64,000 nt of DNA from CBDCYS01 sp965224215 (GCA_965224215.1 CBDCYS010000051.1:62001-126000), one strand, 5' to 3'; shown: positions 9,107-18,052, numbered from the stretch's first letter. Notes: generated by a model from the letters alone, not told the origin. Translations and numbers: made by a program.

Positions 9107-9834
9107 TGGCGGACCTCGTCGATTCCGGTCAGAGAGACAAAGGCGTCTTCGAGGTTTTCGTGCCCGCTTTGAGAGCGCAACTCATCGGGTGTCCCGCGGG
9201 CCACGACTTGTCCGCGCGCGATGATGACGATGGAATCGCAGAGCGCCGAGACCTCCTGCATGACGTGGCTCGAGAAGAGCACACATTTGCCTTCGCCTTT
9301 TAAGCGCCGGATGATCTCGCGAACCGCGCGGGTGCTCATCACGTCGAGCCCATTGGTCGGCTCGTCGAGCAACACGTTGCCCGGCCCATGGACCAGCGCG
9401 CGAGCCACGCTGACCTTCATTCGCTCGCCGTGGGAGAAGCCCTGGGAGCGGCGGTCGGCGATGTCGGCCATGTCCAGAGCTTCGATCAGTTCGTCGATGC
9501 GGTTCTCGAGGTCAGCTCCGTTCATCCCGTGCAGACGTCCGAAATAGCGTACGTGTTCGCGGGCCGTCAATCTTGGGTAGAGACCCTGCGTGTCGGGAAG
9601 AACCCCTAGTTTCGTTTGCGCTTCGAGCGGGTCGGAGGCGACGTCAACTCCGTCGACATGAATGCGGCCGCGGTCGGGCGCAATGAGACCGTAAAGCATC
9701 CGCAGGGTCGTCGTCTTGCCGGCACCGTTGGGGCCCAATAATCCGGTTACGGTCCCATCGCCGGCAGTGAAGGAGACGTCGTCAACCGCTACTACTTCGC
9801 CGAAGCGCTTGTGAAGCTGCGAAACCTCGATCAT
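9103..9834 (-). CDS. ABC transporter ATP-binding protein (NatA-like)
   Basis: This 243-residue cytoplasmic ATPase has Walker A (GPNGAGKTT, residues about 35-43), an atypical signature (GFSHGERMKVSVARAL), Walker B (NVLLDEPTNGLD) and the switch His (LFSSHVMQEV). It starts at 9834 within the TGATG overlap with the upstream hydrolase gene and ends in ATGA overlap with the permease. The three genes therefore form a translationally coupled operon. NatA/NatB exporters pump Na+ or other solutes outward. The partner permease is frameshifted, so the complete transporter may not be assembled. Confidence 0.95.
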   Translation of the reverse strand: MIEVSQLHKRFGEVVAVDDVSFTAGDGTVTGLLGPNGAGKTTTLRMLYGLIAPDRGRIHVDGVDVASDPLEAQTKLGVLPDTQGLYPRLTAREHVRYFGRLHGMNGADLENRIDELIEALDMADIADRRSQGFSHGERMKVSVARALVHGPGNVLLDEPTNGLDVMSTRAVREIIRRLKGEGKCVLFSSHVMQEVSALCDSIVIIARGQVVARGTPDELRSQSGHENLEDAFVSLTGIDEVRQ

Positions 9835-10889
9835 CAGTTTTCGGTGTTTGCCGGCTGGGCTTTTTCAGAGTCCCGCGGTGCACTGTTTTCAGCGTTTCGC
9901 GGCCCGACATTATTCACGAAGAAGGGCGGACGTTGGACGCTATCGACGCAATCGGCATTGAGACTTTGCGCGTCGGCCTTGTCGACAAACTCGCGAATCA
10001 AACGGCTGACGCAGCCCTGTCCCAGCGTGCCATGGCCGGCTCCCGGGACCACAATGTGCCGTGCATTCGGCAGGTGCTCGAGCACCTGCTCGCCCCACAT
10101 CGGCGGAGTGACAGGGTCTAGGTTTCCGGACAAGATGAGGACAGGTACTTCCGAGACAACCGGCTCGTAGAATTCCTCCGCGACATCTCCCTTAGGCCAA
10201 AACTCGCACGGTTGGAGGCGCATTTCCGAGGAACCCCACCGAGGAAAGTGTTGGCCGATTCTTTCTCGATTGCTTCCGGAGTGACTCGGGGGGCGTCTTC
10301 GGCGCATACCACGGAATAAAACATGCCCTGGCTCATCATATCCGCCGCTCCTTCATTCACCGATGCCAGGGCCACCAAACCCTGAAAATCGCCCTCGTTG
10401 GCGCGCTCGAGCAGGTTGGGCAATAGCGAACTGAGCAGCGGTGAATACAGTGCGCTCATGATGACGCCAGCCACGAGTTCGCGTTTCACCGTCACGTCGG
10501 CGGCCTCTCCGGTGCGCGGGTGAACGAGGCGGACCACAGGCGGCTTTGCATCCAGGCGCGCGAAGACCGAGGCCACGTCTTGGCCGAAATTCGGGAATCG
10601 TTCCCCGCAGGCCGCGTCTGCTTCGCAATCGGAGATGAGCAGGCCGAGCGCGCGCTGGCCGTCGCGAGGCATGTAAAGCGGCAAGTGCATATCTGGCGGT
10701 GCTACTCCGTCGAGCACGACGGCGCGGACATGCTCAGCGTGACGGCGCAGGTAGACGAGGGCACCTCGGGTTCCGTAGGAGCCCCCGTAAATATTGATCG
10801 CCCCGTATCCAAGGAATTGGCGCACGTCGTCGAGGTCGTCCATGGCGATGGACGTCGTGTAGAGCTTCGCGTCGGCGTCGTACCCGTCT

Positions 10890-11938
10890 CCTGCTTATAC
10901 GGTTGTTTCAGCAAGCCCCAAGATGTTGGGGTGGAGGTCATCGCGTCTTGTCCAGGTCACGCGCGCGGCGGATGTGGGCGTAAGGCGTAGGAGCGTGTTG
11001 AGTTCCGAGACCGAGGAGGGTTTGGAAGGCTGCCATTGGGGTCTTGCGGCGGTTGTGTCGAAACACGAACTCATCGAGGTAAACCTGAAGCTGAGCGCGG
11101 CTCACGCCGTGGTACGTTCCGGTCAGCCATTGCTGCAGGTTGCCAATGGCACGATCCGCCAGCGGCACCACCGACTTGGCGCCTTTCCGCAAGTCAGTCC
11201 GGTGAGGTTGCGGACGAGAGACGTGTTTGTAGCCGGCCTCTTCGAGGGCGGTAAAGGTCTTCAGACCGTCTGTGTAGATGGTCGAGCCGGGAACAACGTT
11301 CTGGGCAAGAAACCTGTCGATCGTCACCTTCTTGAAGTCTGGAATAACGGACATGCGAACGCGCCCGGAGCACTTCCCGCGTTTCTCAACAGCGACCATC
11401 ACAAGGGCCGCACGGCGCCCCTTCAGTTGCCGGCTGCCTCGCAAACCTGCTTGCGGGCCGCCAATCCAGGTGTCATCGACCTCTACTTCTCCGTGCAAGG
11501 GCTCGCGAGCTGCGTTCACCATGGCCCGTCGCAGTTTGTGCAACATCATCCAGGCGGTTTCGTAGCGCGACAGGCCGAGCTGACGCTGCAGTAGCAGCGC
11601 CGACGCACCTCGTTTATCAGTTGTCATCAGGTACGCAGCCCAAAACCAAACCGTCAGCGGGGTCTTCGTATTGTGGAGCACCGTTCCCGACGTCAACGAG
11701 ACCTGGTGTCGACACGCCGCGCACTGCCACCGTAGTTTCTGCTCGAGAATGTAGACCTGCCGATGCCCACACTGAGGACAAAGGAACCCGTCGGGCCAAC
11801 GACAAGCAGCCAGGTACTTCTGGCAAGCCTCCTCGGTCGCGAACTCCACCTGAAACTGACGCAGACTCTTCGCAAACGGCGGCCGGGCCACGCCCTACCC
11901 TATATCTTGGGGCTTGCTGAAACAACCGTATAAGCAAG
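10890..11938 (-). mobile_element. IS1595-family (ISXO2-like) insertion sequence 1
   Basis: The inverted ends run C(C/T)TGCTTATACGGTTG then TTTCAGCAAGCCCC, and carry one transposase gene. Aligning with the second IS1595 copy at 35934 places the ends at 10890 and 11938. The flanks are then an 8-bp duplication with one mismatch (ACCCGTCT at 10882-10889, AGCCGTCT at 11939-11946), the size expected for this family. It sits inside the TAP-like hydrolase gene. The mismatch suggests an old insertion. Confidence 0.88.
10938..11891 (-). CDS. IS1595-family transposase (ISXO2-like)
   Basis: This 317-residue protein has an N-terminal zinc ribbon (CPQCGHRQ ... CAACRHQ, residues about 38-62) that precedes the ISXO2-like DDE domain. 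Catalytic aspartates are visible in GEVEVDDTWIGG and STIYTDGLKTF, and the C-terminal region carries LDEFVFRHNRRK. The ORF is intact and full-length for the family, so this copy may still be active. It is about 40-45 percent similar by eye to the second copy at 35984, hence a different subgroup rather than a recent duplicate. Confidence 0.93.
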   Translation of the reverse strand: MARPPFAKSLRQFQVEFATEEACQKYLAACRWPDGFLCPQCGHRQVYILEQKLRWQCAACRHQVSLTSGTVLHNTKTPLTVWFWAAYLMTTDKRGASALLLQRQLGLSRYETAWMMLHKLRRAMVNAAREPLHGEVEVDDTWIGGPQAGLRGSRQLKGRRAALVMVAVEKRGKCSGRVRMSVIPDFKKVTIDRFLAQNVVPGSTIYTDGLKTFTALEEAGYKHVSRPQPHRTDLRKGAKSVVPLADRAIGNLQQWLTGTYHGVSRAQLQVYLDEFVFRHNRRKTPMAAFQTLLGLGTQHAPTPYAHIRRARDLDKTR

Positions 11939-12446
11939 AGCCGTCTAGACAAGCCTGGAACTTCTCGATAGGAAATTCGTCGGCCTTGGAAAGATCTTCT
12001 AATGCGTCCTCGTCGAGTTCGCACTTGAGTGGGTTTGAGGCCCCGGTGCCCCGCTGGTCGACCAGGACGATGTCCCGATCACTTTGAATGCGGGCGAAGG
12101 CCGACTTCACTCCCCCGGCCATTTCCGCGGCTCCCCCGCCCGGACCCCCGGCCAAGAAAAAGAGCGGGTCCGGTTTCGGATCATTCCCCAGCGCGGGCAG
12201 GACGACAATTTTGAGCTGGATCTTGCGGCCGGTTGCCGCTTCGCGGTCCTCGAAAACTTCGAGCGTCCCGCAGAGAGCATCTGTCGGGCCGTCGTCACTC
12301 TTGCAAGTTTCCAGGAGGTCGTGAATCGAGCTGGTCTTTGGAGTTGAGCAGGCGGCCAACGCGAGAAGCATCAGGACGGGCCAGTAGAGTGCCTTTACGA
12401 TGTGTCGATTCATGGCTGGAGGGGAAGCCTTCAGTTTAGCCTGCAT

Positions 12447-13490
12447 TTCTCACCACCTGACGGTCGAGCCGTCAAGATTGACGGTTGCCATAGGCCGGAT
12501 TTGCGCTACTGAGCAAAGTGGCCTTTTCTCGGCGACTTTCGCTGGTTTTCCGGGCACAATATGCGTAAAAGCTTGACCCCAGGCGCAGCATCTCGAACTT
12601 GGGGATGCCCGTAAGTCCTTTGGTTAGAGTGATCGGGGTGCGGCTATTGCAGGATTTTGCAGATATTTTCAGGTTTTTGGGATTTTTCACCTTTTCTGAG
12701 CCCTGCTGGCGTTCTCTTTGGTTTGCGGAACGATCGGCTGCCGGTCAATTGATTCACCCCTTTCAGAATAGGGGCACAATTGCGGATATCAAGTGGCGAG
12801 GGGCCGGGTTTATTGAAAACACAGGGAATATCTTTTTTGAATTCCGTGACTGGCTGTCGGTCTTGGCCTCGCGGGGGGCCGTCAAGCGGCGCGCACCTTG
12901 TACTGACCGGCCTCTCACGCATCTTCGTCTCGTCAGGCGGTGCGAAATGTGGTTTAGCGCACAATGCTGTTCACTTAACGATTTTGGGCCTGGTTGATTG
13001 CCCAATTTCATTGCGTCTTTTTTTCGGCTAAAGTCGGTCCTGTCATCAGAGTCATGCGGGGCTGTTTTCCTTCCGCCCCTTCAGGGCTCCCCGCCACCAG
13101 GGAGGGTACCCAGGGTTCCGCTTCGCTTCACCCGGGGCTACGATCCTGCGCCGCTTCGCGGCTTAACGGCTCTCTCGGTGACAACCTTGGGGCCGGGGGC
13201 GGCGGAACGCTCCGGAGCAGTAACCGCTCCCTGACGGTCGCGGCTCAAGCGCTCTCGGCTTGGAGGCTCTAAGTGAACAGTTTAGGTTTAGCGCACGGCC
13301 TTTGACCGGAAGCGTAACCTCATGAGTCATTCGGGTGCGTGACTGTGTCTTGTGACTGGGTCTCGTGACTGGGATGGATGACTGGGATGCGTTGCTAGGT
13401 TCGTAACTCGGCCGCCTAGCATCGACCGCGCCCCCGGCGCTAGTATGGAAAGACTCAGGCCGGACCGCCGGGAGTCTAGAAAGGGGAAAC
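12447..13490. other. 1-kb intergenic region with dispersed repeats
   Basis: No gene is recognised. The region is partly AT-richer than its surroundings (12650-12850) and includes a segment near 12877-12952 that recurs at 39327-39402. The 13060-13280 part is full of short palindromes such as CGCCGCTTCGCGGC, typical of decayed intergenic repeats. The promoter of the FAH-family gene at 13491 and of the minus-strand hydrolase pseudogene should lie at its two edges. Confidence 0.5.
12877..12952 (+). repeat. Dispersed intergenic repeat, copy 1
   Basis: The core GCCGTCAAGCGGCGCGC, then GTACTGAC..GCCTCTCACGCA and a GCGGTG.GAAA end, matches 39327-39402 at roughly 80 percent by eye. It contains short self-complementary stretches. 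It is not part of any recognised IS. Confidence 0.65.
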
Positions 13491-14339
13491 ATGCGATTAC
13501 TCACCTACACAACCGGGGATGGAGCCCGGGCCGGATTGGCAATTGGCGATCGGATCGCCGACCTCGCTCCGGCCGGCTACGGAGACGTCCTGTCATTTCT
13601 TGAGGATGGCGACAGCGCCATCCAGGCCGCTCAGGAGCTTGCCGCTCATCCCGGCGAGACAATCAGCCGCTCTGACACGACACGACTCGCGCCGATTCTC
13701 GTTCCGCCAAAGTTCATCTGCATCGGCTTGAATTACCGCGACCATGCGATTGAGTCAGGCATGCCGATTCCCACGCTTCCAACGGTTTTCACGAAATACC
13801 ATAACGCCGTTACCGGAGACGGGCAGCCGATCGAGCTCCCGGCGGTCTCTGACCAAGTCGACTACGAGGCGGAGTTTGCCTTCGTGATCGGCAAGACGGG
13901 CAAAAACATTCCGGCCGAAAAATGGGAAGAGCACGTGTTCGGATACACGATCGTCCACGACGTCAGCGCCCGAGACTATCAACTAGCCACGAGCCAGTGG
14001 ACCATCGGAAAAACATTCGACACCTTCGGGCCGATGGGTCCCGAATTAGTCAGCAAAGACGAGATTGCCGACCCGCATGGCTTGCGCATCAGCCTCGAAC
14101 TCAACGGCCAAGTGCTGCAGGACTCCAACACGTCCCAACTCATTTTCAATATTCCCTATTTGATCGAGTATCTTTCGAAGGTCATGACGCTCGTACCAGG
14201 GGACGTCATCTCCACAGGGACACCTCCCGGAGTTGGATTTGCACGCAAGCCGCCTATCTTCATGAAGCCTGGAGATGAAGCCGTGATCAAGATCGAAGGG
14301 ATAGGCGAGCTGCGAAATCCGGTGGTCGCGGCACCTTAG
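13491..14339 (+). CDS. Fumarylacetoacetate hydrolase (FAH) family protein
   Basis: This 282-residue enzyme has the FAH C-terminal domain: KFICIGLNYRDHAIESG, the metal-binding VDYEAEFAFVIGK (acidic ligands), FGYTIVHDVSARDYQ, and the closing GDVISTGTPPGVGF motif. Members hydrolyse or decarboxylate 2-keto acids or act as ureidoglycolate/acylpyruvate hydrolases, using Mg2+ or Mn2+. The N-terminal region (about 1-65) is the short domain common in this subgroup. RBS GAAAGGGGAAAC lies just before the ATG. It stands alone on the plus strand. The precise substrate is not assigned. Confidence 0.93.
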   Translation: MRLLTYTTGDGARAGLAIGDRIADLAPAGYGDVLSFLEDGDSAIQAAQELAAHPGETISRSDTTRLAPILVPPKFICIGLNYRDHAIESGMPIPTLPTVFTKYHNAVTGDGQPIELPAVSDQVDYEAEFAFVIGKTGKNIPAEKWEEHVFGYTIVHDVSARDYQLATSQWTIGKTFDTFGPMGPELVSKDEIADPHGLRISLELNGQVLQDSNTSQLIFNIPYLIEYLSKVMTLVPGDVISTGTPPGVGFARKPPIFMKPGDEAVIKIEGIGELRNPVVAAP

Positions 14340-14478
14340 CTTGGGTCTTTTTTGAGGCCGACAAGTTGCGGGGGCGACCTGACGGTCAAGCGGTGGAACG
14401 TGTACTTCGCCCCTGCATGTCCATTTCCTAACAGGCTCATTTTGCGCCAGCCTAGCCTGTAGCCGGCGGGAGCGTATC

Positions 14479-14709
14479 TTACAAGAACCCCTTGAATTCC
14501 TCCAACGATAGCCCAGCCTGCTTGATGATCGATTCGAGAGTTCGGCGTTTTAGATCGCGGTTGTGGTAAGCGACCGTCACACGGAGGGCCGCGCTGGACG
14601 GGTGCTTGAGGATGTGGTGCGAACCGGTCGTGTGATGGATAAAAAAGCCTGCTCGTTTGAGCGCCCGGAGTACCCTCCTGGGCTTAAGGGCAGGTAGGGG
14701 AGAACTCAT
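14479..14709 (-). CDS. hicA: HicA-type mRNA interferase toxin
   Basis: This 76-residue dsRBD-like protein begins with the conserved LKPRRVLRALKRAGFFIHH. The family His lies in the GSHHILKHPSS motif, and it ends with the typical IIKQAGLSLEEFKGFL. HicA toxins cleave mRNA and are neutralised by HicB. It overlaps the upstream antitoxin gene by four bases (ATGA-type coupling). The size and motif are complete, so the toxin appears intact. Confidence 0.93.
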   Translation of the reverse strand: MSSPLPALKPRRVLRALKRAGFFIHHTTGSHHILKHPSSAALRVTVAYHNRDLKRRTLESIIKQAGLSLEEFKGFL

Positions 14710-14966
14710 GCCGCGTCGAGGGCAACGGAGATGTGTTCCTTGCGGGGTTCGGCGGGAATCGTCTTGTCGGTCGGGATCGGTTGTCCGTCTTTACGGAGAC
14801 TTTCTAGGTAGCCTTGAATGGCGTCGGTTGCCATTTGGCGGGCTTGCTCGAGGGTGTCACCTTCGGTCACCAAACCAGGGAGAGCCGGACAAGTAACAAC
14901 AAACCCCCCTTCCTCTGCTGGTTCAAACAGCGCGGTGAAGTTGTAGCTGTTTTGAGCTTTGCCCAT
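14706..14966 (-). CDS. hicB: HicB-type antitoxin
   Basis: This 86-residue protein has the HicB fold: NFTALFEPAEEGGFVVTCPA and the TEGDTLEQARQMATDAIQGY helix. It lacks a separate C-terminal DNA-binding domain, so it is the short, RNase H-like type. The antitoxin-first order with a four-base overlap to hicA is one of the two common arrangements. The pair lies between the FAH-family and NUDIX genes. Confidence 0.93.
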   Translation of the reverse strand: MGKAQNSYNFTALFEPAEEGGFVVTCPALPGLVTEGDTLEQARQMATDAIQGYLESLRKDGQPIPTDKTIPAEPRKEHISVALDAA

Positions 14967-14996
14967 AGCTACAGAGTAACAAGTTCGATAGATCCT

Positions 14997-15476
14997 TCAC
15001 CCACGCTCGATCCCGCTCGCGAGCTGGTCGCGAACTTCAAATCCGCGATCGATCACCTCGGTCGTTCCAGGTGTGATGGCGTACTGATCAAGATCCGCGC
15101 GTTCGACCCAGGCGGCCTCCGCCGCATCATCGGCGGCTTGCAAAGTACCTTCCGTCGGCTCACAGAGATAGTCAATCAGGATGTAGTGATATTCGAGCTT
15201 CCCTTTAGCGTCGGGCAGAATTCGTTCCACCACTTCGACTCGCTCGACGACACGGACCTCGATGCCCACCTCTTCGCGGACTTCGCGGCGGACTCCTTCT
15301 TCCAAAGTCTCGCCCACCTTGAGCACGCCGCCGGGGATCGACCAGATTCCCTTTTGGGGTTCACGGCCGCGCCGCACGAGCAGGACCGCATCGCCGCGAG
15401 TGATGATCGCGCCAACACCAACGACGGGCCGAGAGGGATAACGTCGAGACATTTCGTTCTTCCGATTGGAACACAC
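14997..15476 (-). CDS. NUDIX hydrolase
   Basis: This 159-residue protein has a complete Nudix box spread over GGVLKVGETLEEGV and RREVREEVGIEV (GX5EX7REUXEEXGU, residues about 50-72). The preceding VVGVGAIITRGDAVLLVRRG is the usual first strands. It hydrolyses a nucleoside diphosphate linked to another group; the substrate is unpredictable. It is 30 bp downstream of nothing obvious and on the same strand as hicBA, so co-transcription is possible. The C-terminal tail is ordinary. Confidence 0.92.
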   Translation of the reverse strand: MCSNRKNEMSRRYPSRPVVGVGAIITRGDAVLLVRRGREPQKGIWSIPGGVLKVGETLEEGVRREVREEVGIEVRVVERVEVVERILPDAKGKLEYHYILIDYLCEPTEGTLQAADDAAEAAWVERADLDQYAITPGTTEVIDRGFEVRDQLASGIERG

Positions 15477-15531
15477 AGGTTCGGCGCCGGCTAGGCCGGG
15501 ACCGGAACCGCATCAGCTGCTAGCACTCGGT

Positions 15532-15658
15532 GAAACAGAGCCGCGCCCGCAAGGGTGCGGTCTAGCCTCGAAGTGACCCATCTACGGGGAGAGCCGGACG
15601 GAAAGTACGACACAGCACCTACCTTCGACCGCACCCTTGCGGGCGCGGGCTCTGTTTC
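15532..15658. repeat. Inverted pair of a dispersed REP unit
   Basis: Two 31-32-bp arms (15532-15562 and 15627-15658) are inverted copies differing by one base; the core is GACCGCACCCTTGCGGGCGC followed by GGCTCTGTTTC. A single further copy lies at 37378-37408. The arms are separated by 64 bases and could form a long cruciform or mRNA hairpin in the gap downstream of the ABC permease genes. Confidence 0.8.
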
Positions 15659-15725
15659 GGCTGGGTCACGCCTTCACGCGATTTTTCAGTCACAAGAAAA
15701 CTTACCCGCTTCCCGCCGATAGCCA

Positions 15726-16469
15726 TCAGGTCAGCACAAGGCGTTGGAATCGGCGAACACACAACCACAACAATCCGAGGTGAACCAATAGTCCGACTAC
15801 CAGATAGGCCCAAAACCCCTCTCCCCCCTCGACGGCAATCCAAAAGGCCTTCGACGGCCAATACATCGGTACAACGCCAAAAGCGAGTTGCCATTTCGAT
15901 TCCACGAAGTAGGCCACCATGGCCGCCATCGGCAGGGCCCACAGCGCCTTCACCAAAGCGAACCCCTCCACCTTGTTGTTAGCGGCCACAGCGACGAACA
16001 GAGCGGCCGCCGCCCCTTCGATGGCCGCGACGACTGCAATCGCCGTCAGCGCGAGAAAGGAAATCTGAACCATGTTCGCCAACGGAACGATGATGCGGAT
16101 CATGACAATTCCGAGCACAATGGGGGCCAGGCAGCGATAGGCAAGATAGCCGGTCAACGGGAGCGGCGTGACCTGAAGCGCGCTGAGCGTGCGGTCGTCC
16201 CTTTCGTCCAGCAACAGGAATCCAATCACGAAACCGAAGATCAAGGGTGGCATCAACAGTAGAAACCCAGAGGCCATCAGGGCGTAGTAGGGTTCCAGGT
16301 CGAATGTCGGCCGAAGCCAGTTGGTAAAGGGCTGAGCACCCCATCGCAACGCAAGCGCCCAAGCCAGCGGGTAAGCCAACATGAAAAACAACAGAGTTTG
16401 GCGTCGAACCAGCCGGAAGTCAGTCGTGCCGAGCGCCTGCAGCAAATGCAGCGCACGAGTCGCCGTCAT
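15726..16469 (-). CDS. ABC exporter permease (second of pair)
   Basis: This 247-residue protein has about six membrane helices (LFFMLAYPLAWALAL, LMASGFLLLMPPLIFGFVIG, IVLGIVMIRIIVPLANMV, AIAVVAAIEGAAAALFVAVA and so on) and a short cytosolic loop, DERDDRTLSALQVTPL, typical of ABC-2 permeases. It follows the other permease by 18 bases and the ATPase, forming a three-gene exporter operon of the kind annotated as drug or fluoroquinolone exporters. The substrate is unknown. It is intact. Confidence 0.85.
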   Translation of the reverse strand: MTATRALHLLQALGTTDFRLVRRQTLLFFMLAYPLAWALALRWGAQPFTNWLRPTFDLEPYYALMASGFLLLMPPLIFGFVIGFLLLDERDDRTLSALQVTPLPLTGYLAYRCLAPIVLGIVMIRIIVPLANMVQISFLALTAIAVVAAIEGAAAALFVAVAANNKVEGFALVKALWALPMAAMVAYFVESKWQLAFGVVPMYWPSKAFWIAVEGGEGFWAYLVVGLLVHLGLLWLCVRRFQRLVLT

Positions 16470-16487
16470 TGCGCTTGTCTCCCCATT

Positions 16488-17201
16488 TCAGTCACGCCCG
16501 AATGCCCCCTCGCGGCCTACCACAAAGCGGTGGAAGGCCTTCTGCGCCCAAAGGTATGCCAAGCCGACAGCGACAATTGAGTACACAAAACCGTAGATCA
16601 ACTGCCAGCTTTCAATCGGCCGGAACGCGGCCTTCATGAGCAGCAAGGGTGCTTGGGTGGGGATGAGATACCAGATCCAATGCGGCCAGATCTCGAAGTA
16701 GTCAATCCACGGAAGATTGAACACAATGGTGTAGAGCCCCGACGGCAGCAAAAAGTCGGTGATCGAATCATACCGGGCGATGACAAAGAATCCGGCCAGC
16801 GTATAGAAAAAGGAAAGCAGGACGGCGCCGGCAACGAAAAGACCAACATTGAAAGCAAAGCCGTAGGATGCCGTGACCACAACGAAGCCTTCCGCAAGAG
16901 CCAGAACGGTCAGGGCGATCAGCTTGGAGCTCAGGTACTCCCCCGTCCGTAGTGGTGTCACGACAAGCGCTTCCAGAACACCCTCAGTCTTTTCGAGAAG
17001 GAACAACCCTGCAATGAAATAGAAAGTTGTGATCAAGAAACTCTCGAGCAGCAGAGCTGGCAAGATGATCGCCAGCGTTTCACCGGAGAACTGGCGCAAG
17101 ATCAGCAGCCAGAAAACCGCGAGGAATGCGCCGACGTAGAAAAACCCGTAACGAAACTGTAGCTTCACGTCGAGAAGCAGGGTTGGCAGCAGCCTAGTCA
17201 C
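16488..17201 (-). CDS. ABC exporter permease (first of pair)
   Basis: This 237-residue protein has about six membrane helices and the ABC-2 coupling motif EKTEGVLEALVVTPLRTGEY between helices two and three. It overlaps the ATPase stop codon by four bases, indicating translational coupling, and is followed 18 bases later by the second permease. The two permeases together would form a heterodimeric export channel. The ORF is intact. The transported compound cannot be told from sequence. Confidence 0.85.
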   Translation of the reverse strand: MTRLLPTLLLDVKLQFRYGFFYVGAFLAVFWLLILRQFSGETLAIILPALLLESFLITTFYFIAGLFLLEKTEGVLEALVVTPLRTGEYLSSKLIALTVLALAEGFVVVTASYGFAFNVGLFVAGAVLLSFFYTLAGFFVIARYDSITDFLLPSGLYTIVFNLPWIDYFEIWPHWIWYLIPTQAPLLLMKAAFRPIESWQLIYGFVYSIVAVGLAYLWAQKAFHRFVVGREGAFGRD

Positions 17202-18052
17202 GAAAGCGCCCTCCCCGTGACGTCAATGAACACTTTCTCAAGAGTTGCCTCTTCCGTGTGGATCGTTTCGACCGCGTTTGTTCGAAGCAGATCCAGGAAG
17301 GCCTGGTTGTGTCCTAAGTCTTCGAGCGGAAACTGGCGCTGGTCGATGCGGTCTCCGGCCCGGTATTCAACTCTGACGTGAGGGTTGCCATGGGTCAGCA
17401 TCAAGCTTCTCGGCGAGCCGATCAGTTTGATCTCTCCATCGACAAGAAACGCCACTCGGTCACAAAGCTCCGTCGCCGCAACCATGTCGTGGGTCGTGAG
17501 AAAAACAGTCCGGCCCTCGCGCTTTTTGTTGAGAATGATGTCTTTGATGCGGCGCGAGTTGACGGGGTCGAGACCTGTGGTCGGTTCATCAGAAAGATCA
17601 ATTCCGGCTTGTTGAGCAGGGATCGCGCGAAGTTGAGGCGGTTCTTCATTCCTTTGGAGAACTGTGAAGCCCGCTTGCCACCGGTCCGCGCCCAGTCCGA
17701 CCAGCTCGAGCAGTTTCCGCGGTTCTTCGGTTTCGCCCTGATAAAGCGAGCGGAAGTAGCTCAGATTCTCGATGGCGGTGAGCTTGAGGTAGTGATTGGG
17801 CAGCTCAAAGGAGACGCCAACGTTTTCGTAGAAGTCGGACTTCCAGGATTGAATGTTGCGGCCAAATACCGAGACGCCCCCGTCAAAGTCCTTGAGCAAT
17901 CCGATCAGGATTTTTTGCGTGGTGCTCTTCCCGGCGCCGCTGGGACCCAGGAAACCGAAGATCTCGCCCTTTTCAACGCCAAAGGATAGGCCTGTCAGGG
18001 TGGGAGCAGGAGCTCCGGGGTAGGTAAACGTCAGGTCCTGCGCTTCGATCAT
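17198..18052 (-). CDS. ABC transporter ATP-binding protein with two compensating frameshifts
   Basis: From the ATG at 18052, Walker A (GPSGAGKST) and the Q-loop region are normal. Between about 17680 and 17590 the written frame gives nonsense (VLQRNEEPPQLRAIPAQQAG). A neighbouring frame there gives the expected QFSKGMKNRLNFARS signature and KPELIFL Walker B strand. After 17590 the frame returns to DEPTTGLDPVNSRR, an H-loop (LTTHDMVAATELC) and a regular C-terminal domain. One inserted and one deleted base about 90 bp apart would explain this. As written the ABC signature motif is destroyed and the protein should not hydrolyse ATP. It heads the operon with two permeases. Confidence 0.85.
   Translation of the reverse strand: MIEAQDLTFTYPGAPAPTLTGLSFGVEKGEIFGFLGPSGAGKSTTQKILIGLLKDFDGGVSVFGRNIQSWKSDFYENVGVSFELPNHYLKLTAIENLSYFRSLYQGETEEPRKLLELVGLGADRWQAGFTVLQRNEEPPQLRAIPAQQAGIDLSDEPTTGLDPVNSRRIKDIILNKKREGRTVFLTTHDMVAATELCDRVAFLVDGEIKLIGSPRSLMLTHGNPHVRVEYRAGDRIDQRQFPLEDLGHNQAFLDLLRTNAVETIHTEEATLEKVFIDVTGRALS

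Larger units (their letters stand above)
9834..12446 (-). pseudogene. Secreted alpha/beta hydrolase (TAP-like peptidase), IS-interrupted and frameshifted
   Basis: The N-terminal part (from 12446, SD AGGTGG) has a lipoprotein-type signal ending LALAACS, the oxyanion motif LAGGPGGGA and DRDIVLVDQRGTGAS. An IS1595 element at 10890-11938 then splits it after QACLDG. The reading resumes as YDADAKLYTTSIAMDD with the nucleophile elbow IYGGSYGTRGA. Near 10230 a second lesion shifts frame; the rest (EFYEPVVSEVPVLILSGNLDP and VPGAGHGTLGQGC with the catalytic His) lies in another frame, ending at 9834. Intact relatives of the tripeptidyl-aminopeptidase group cleave short peptides or esters in the periplasm. 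Two independent lesions make this a clear pseudogene. Confidence 0.93.

Noticed and set aside
12599..12997. Open frame in the 12.5-13.5 kb gap
   Set aside because: Runs into a dispersed repeat and shows no domain or start signal.
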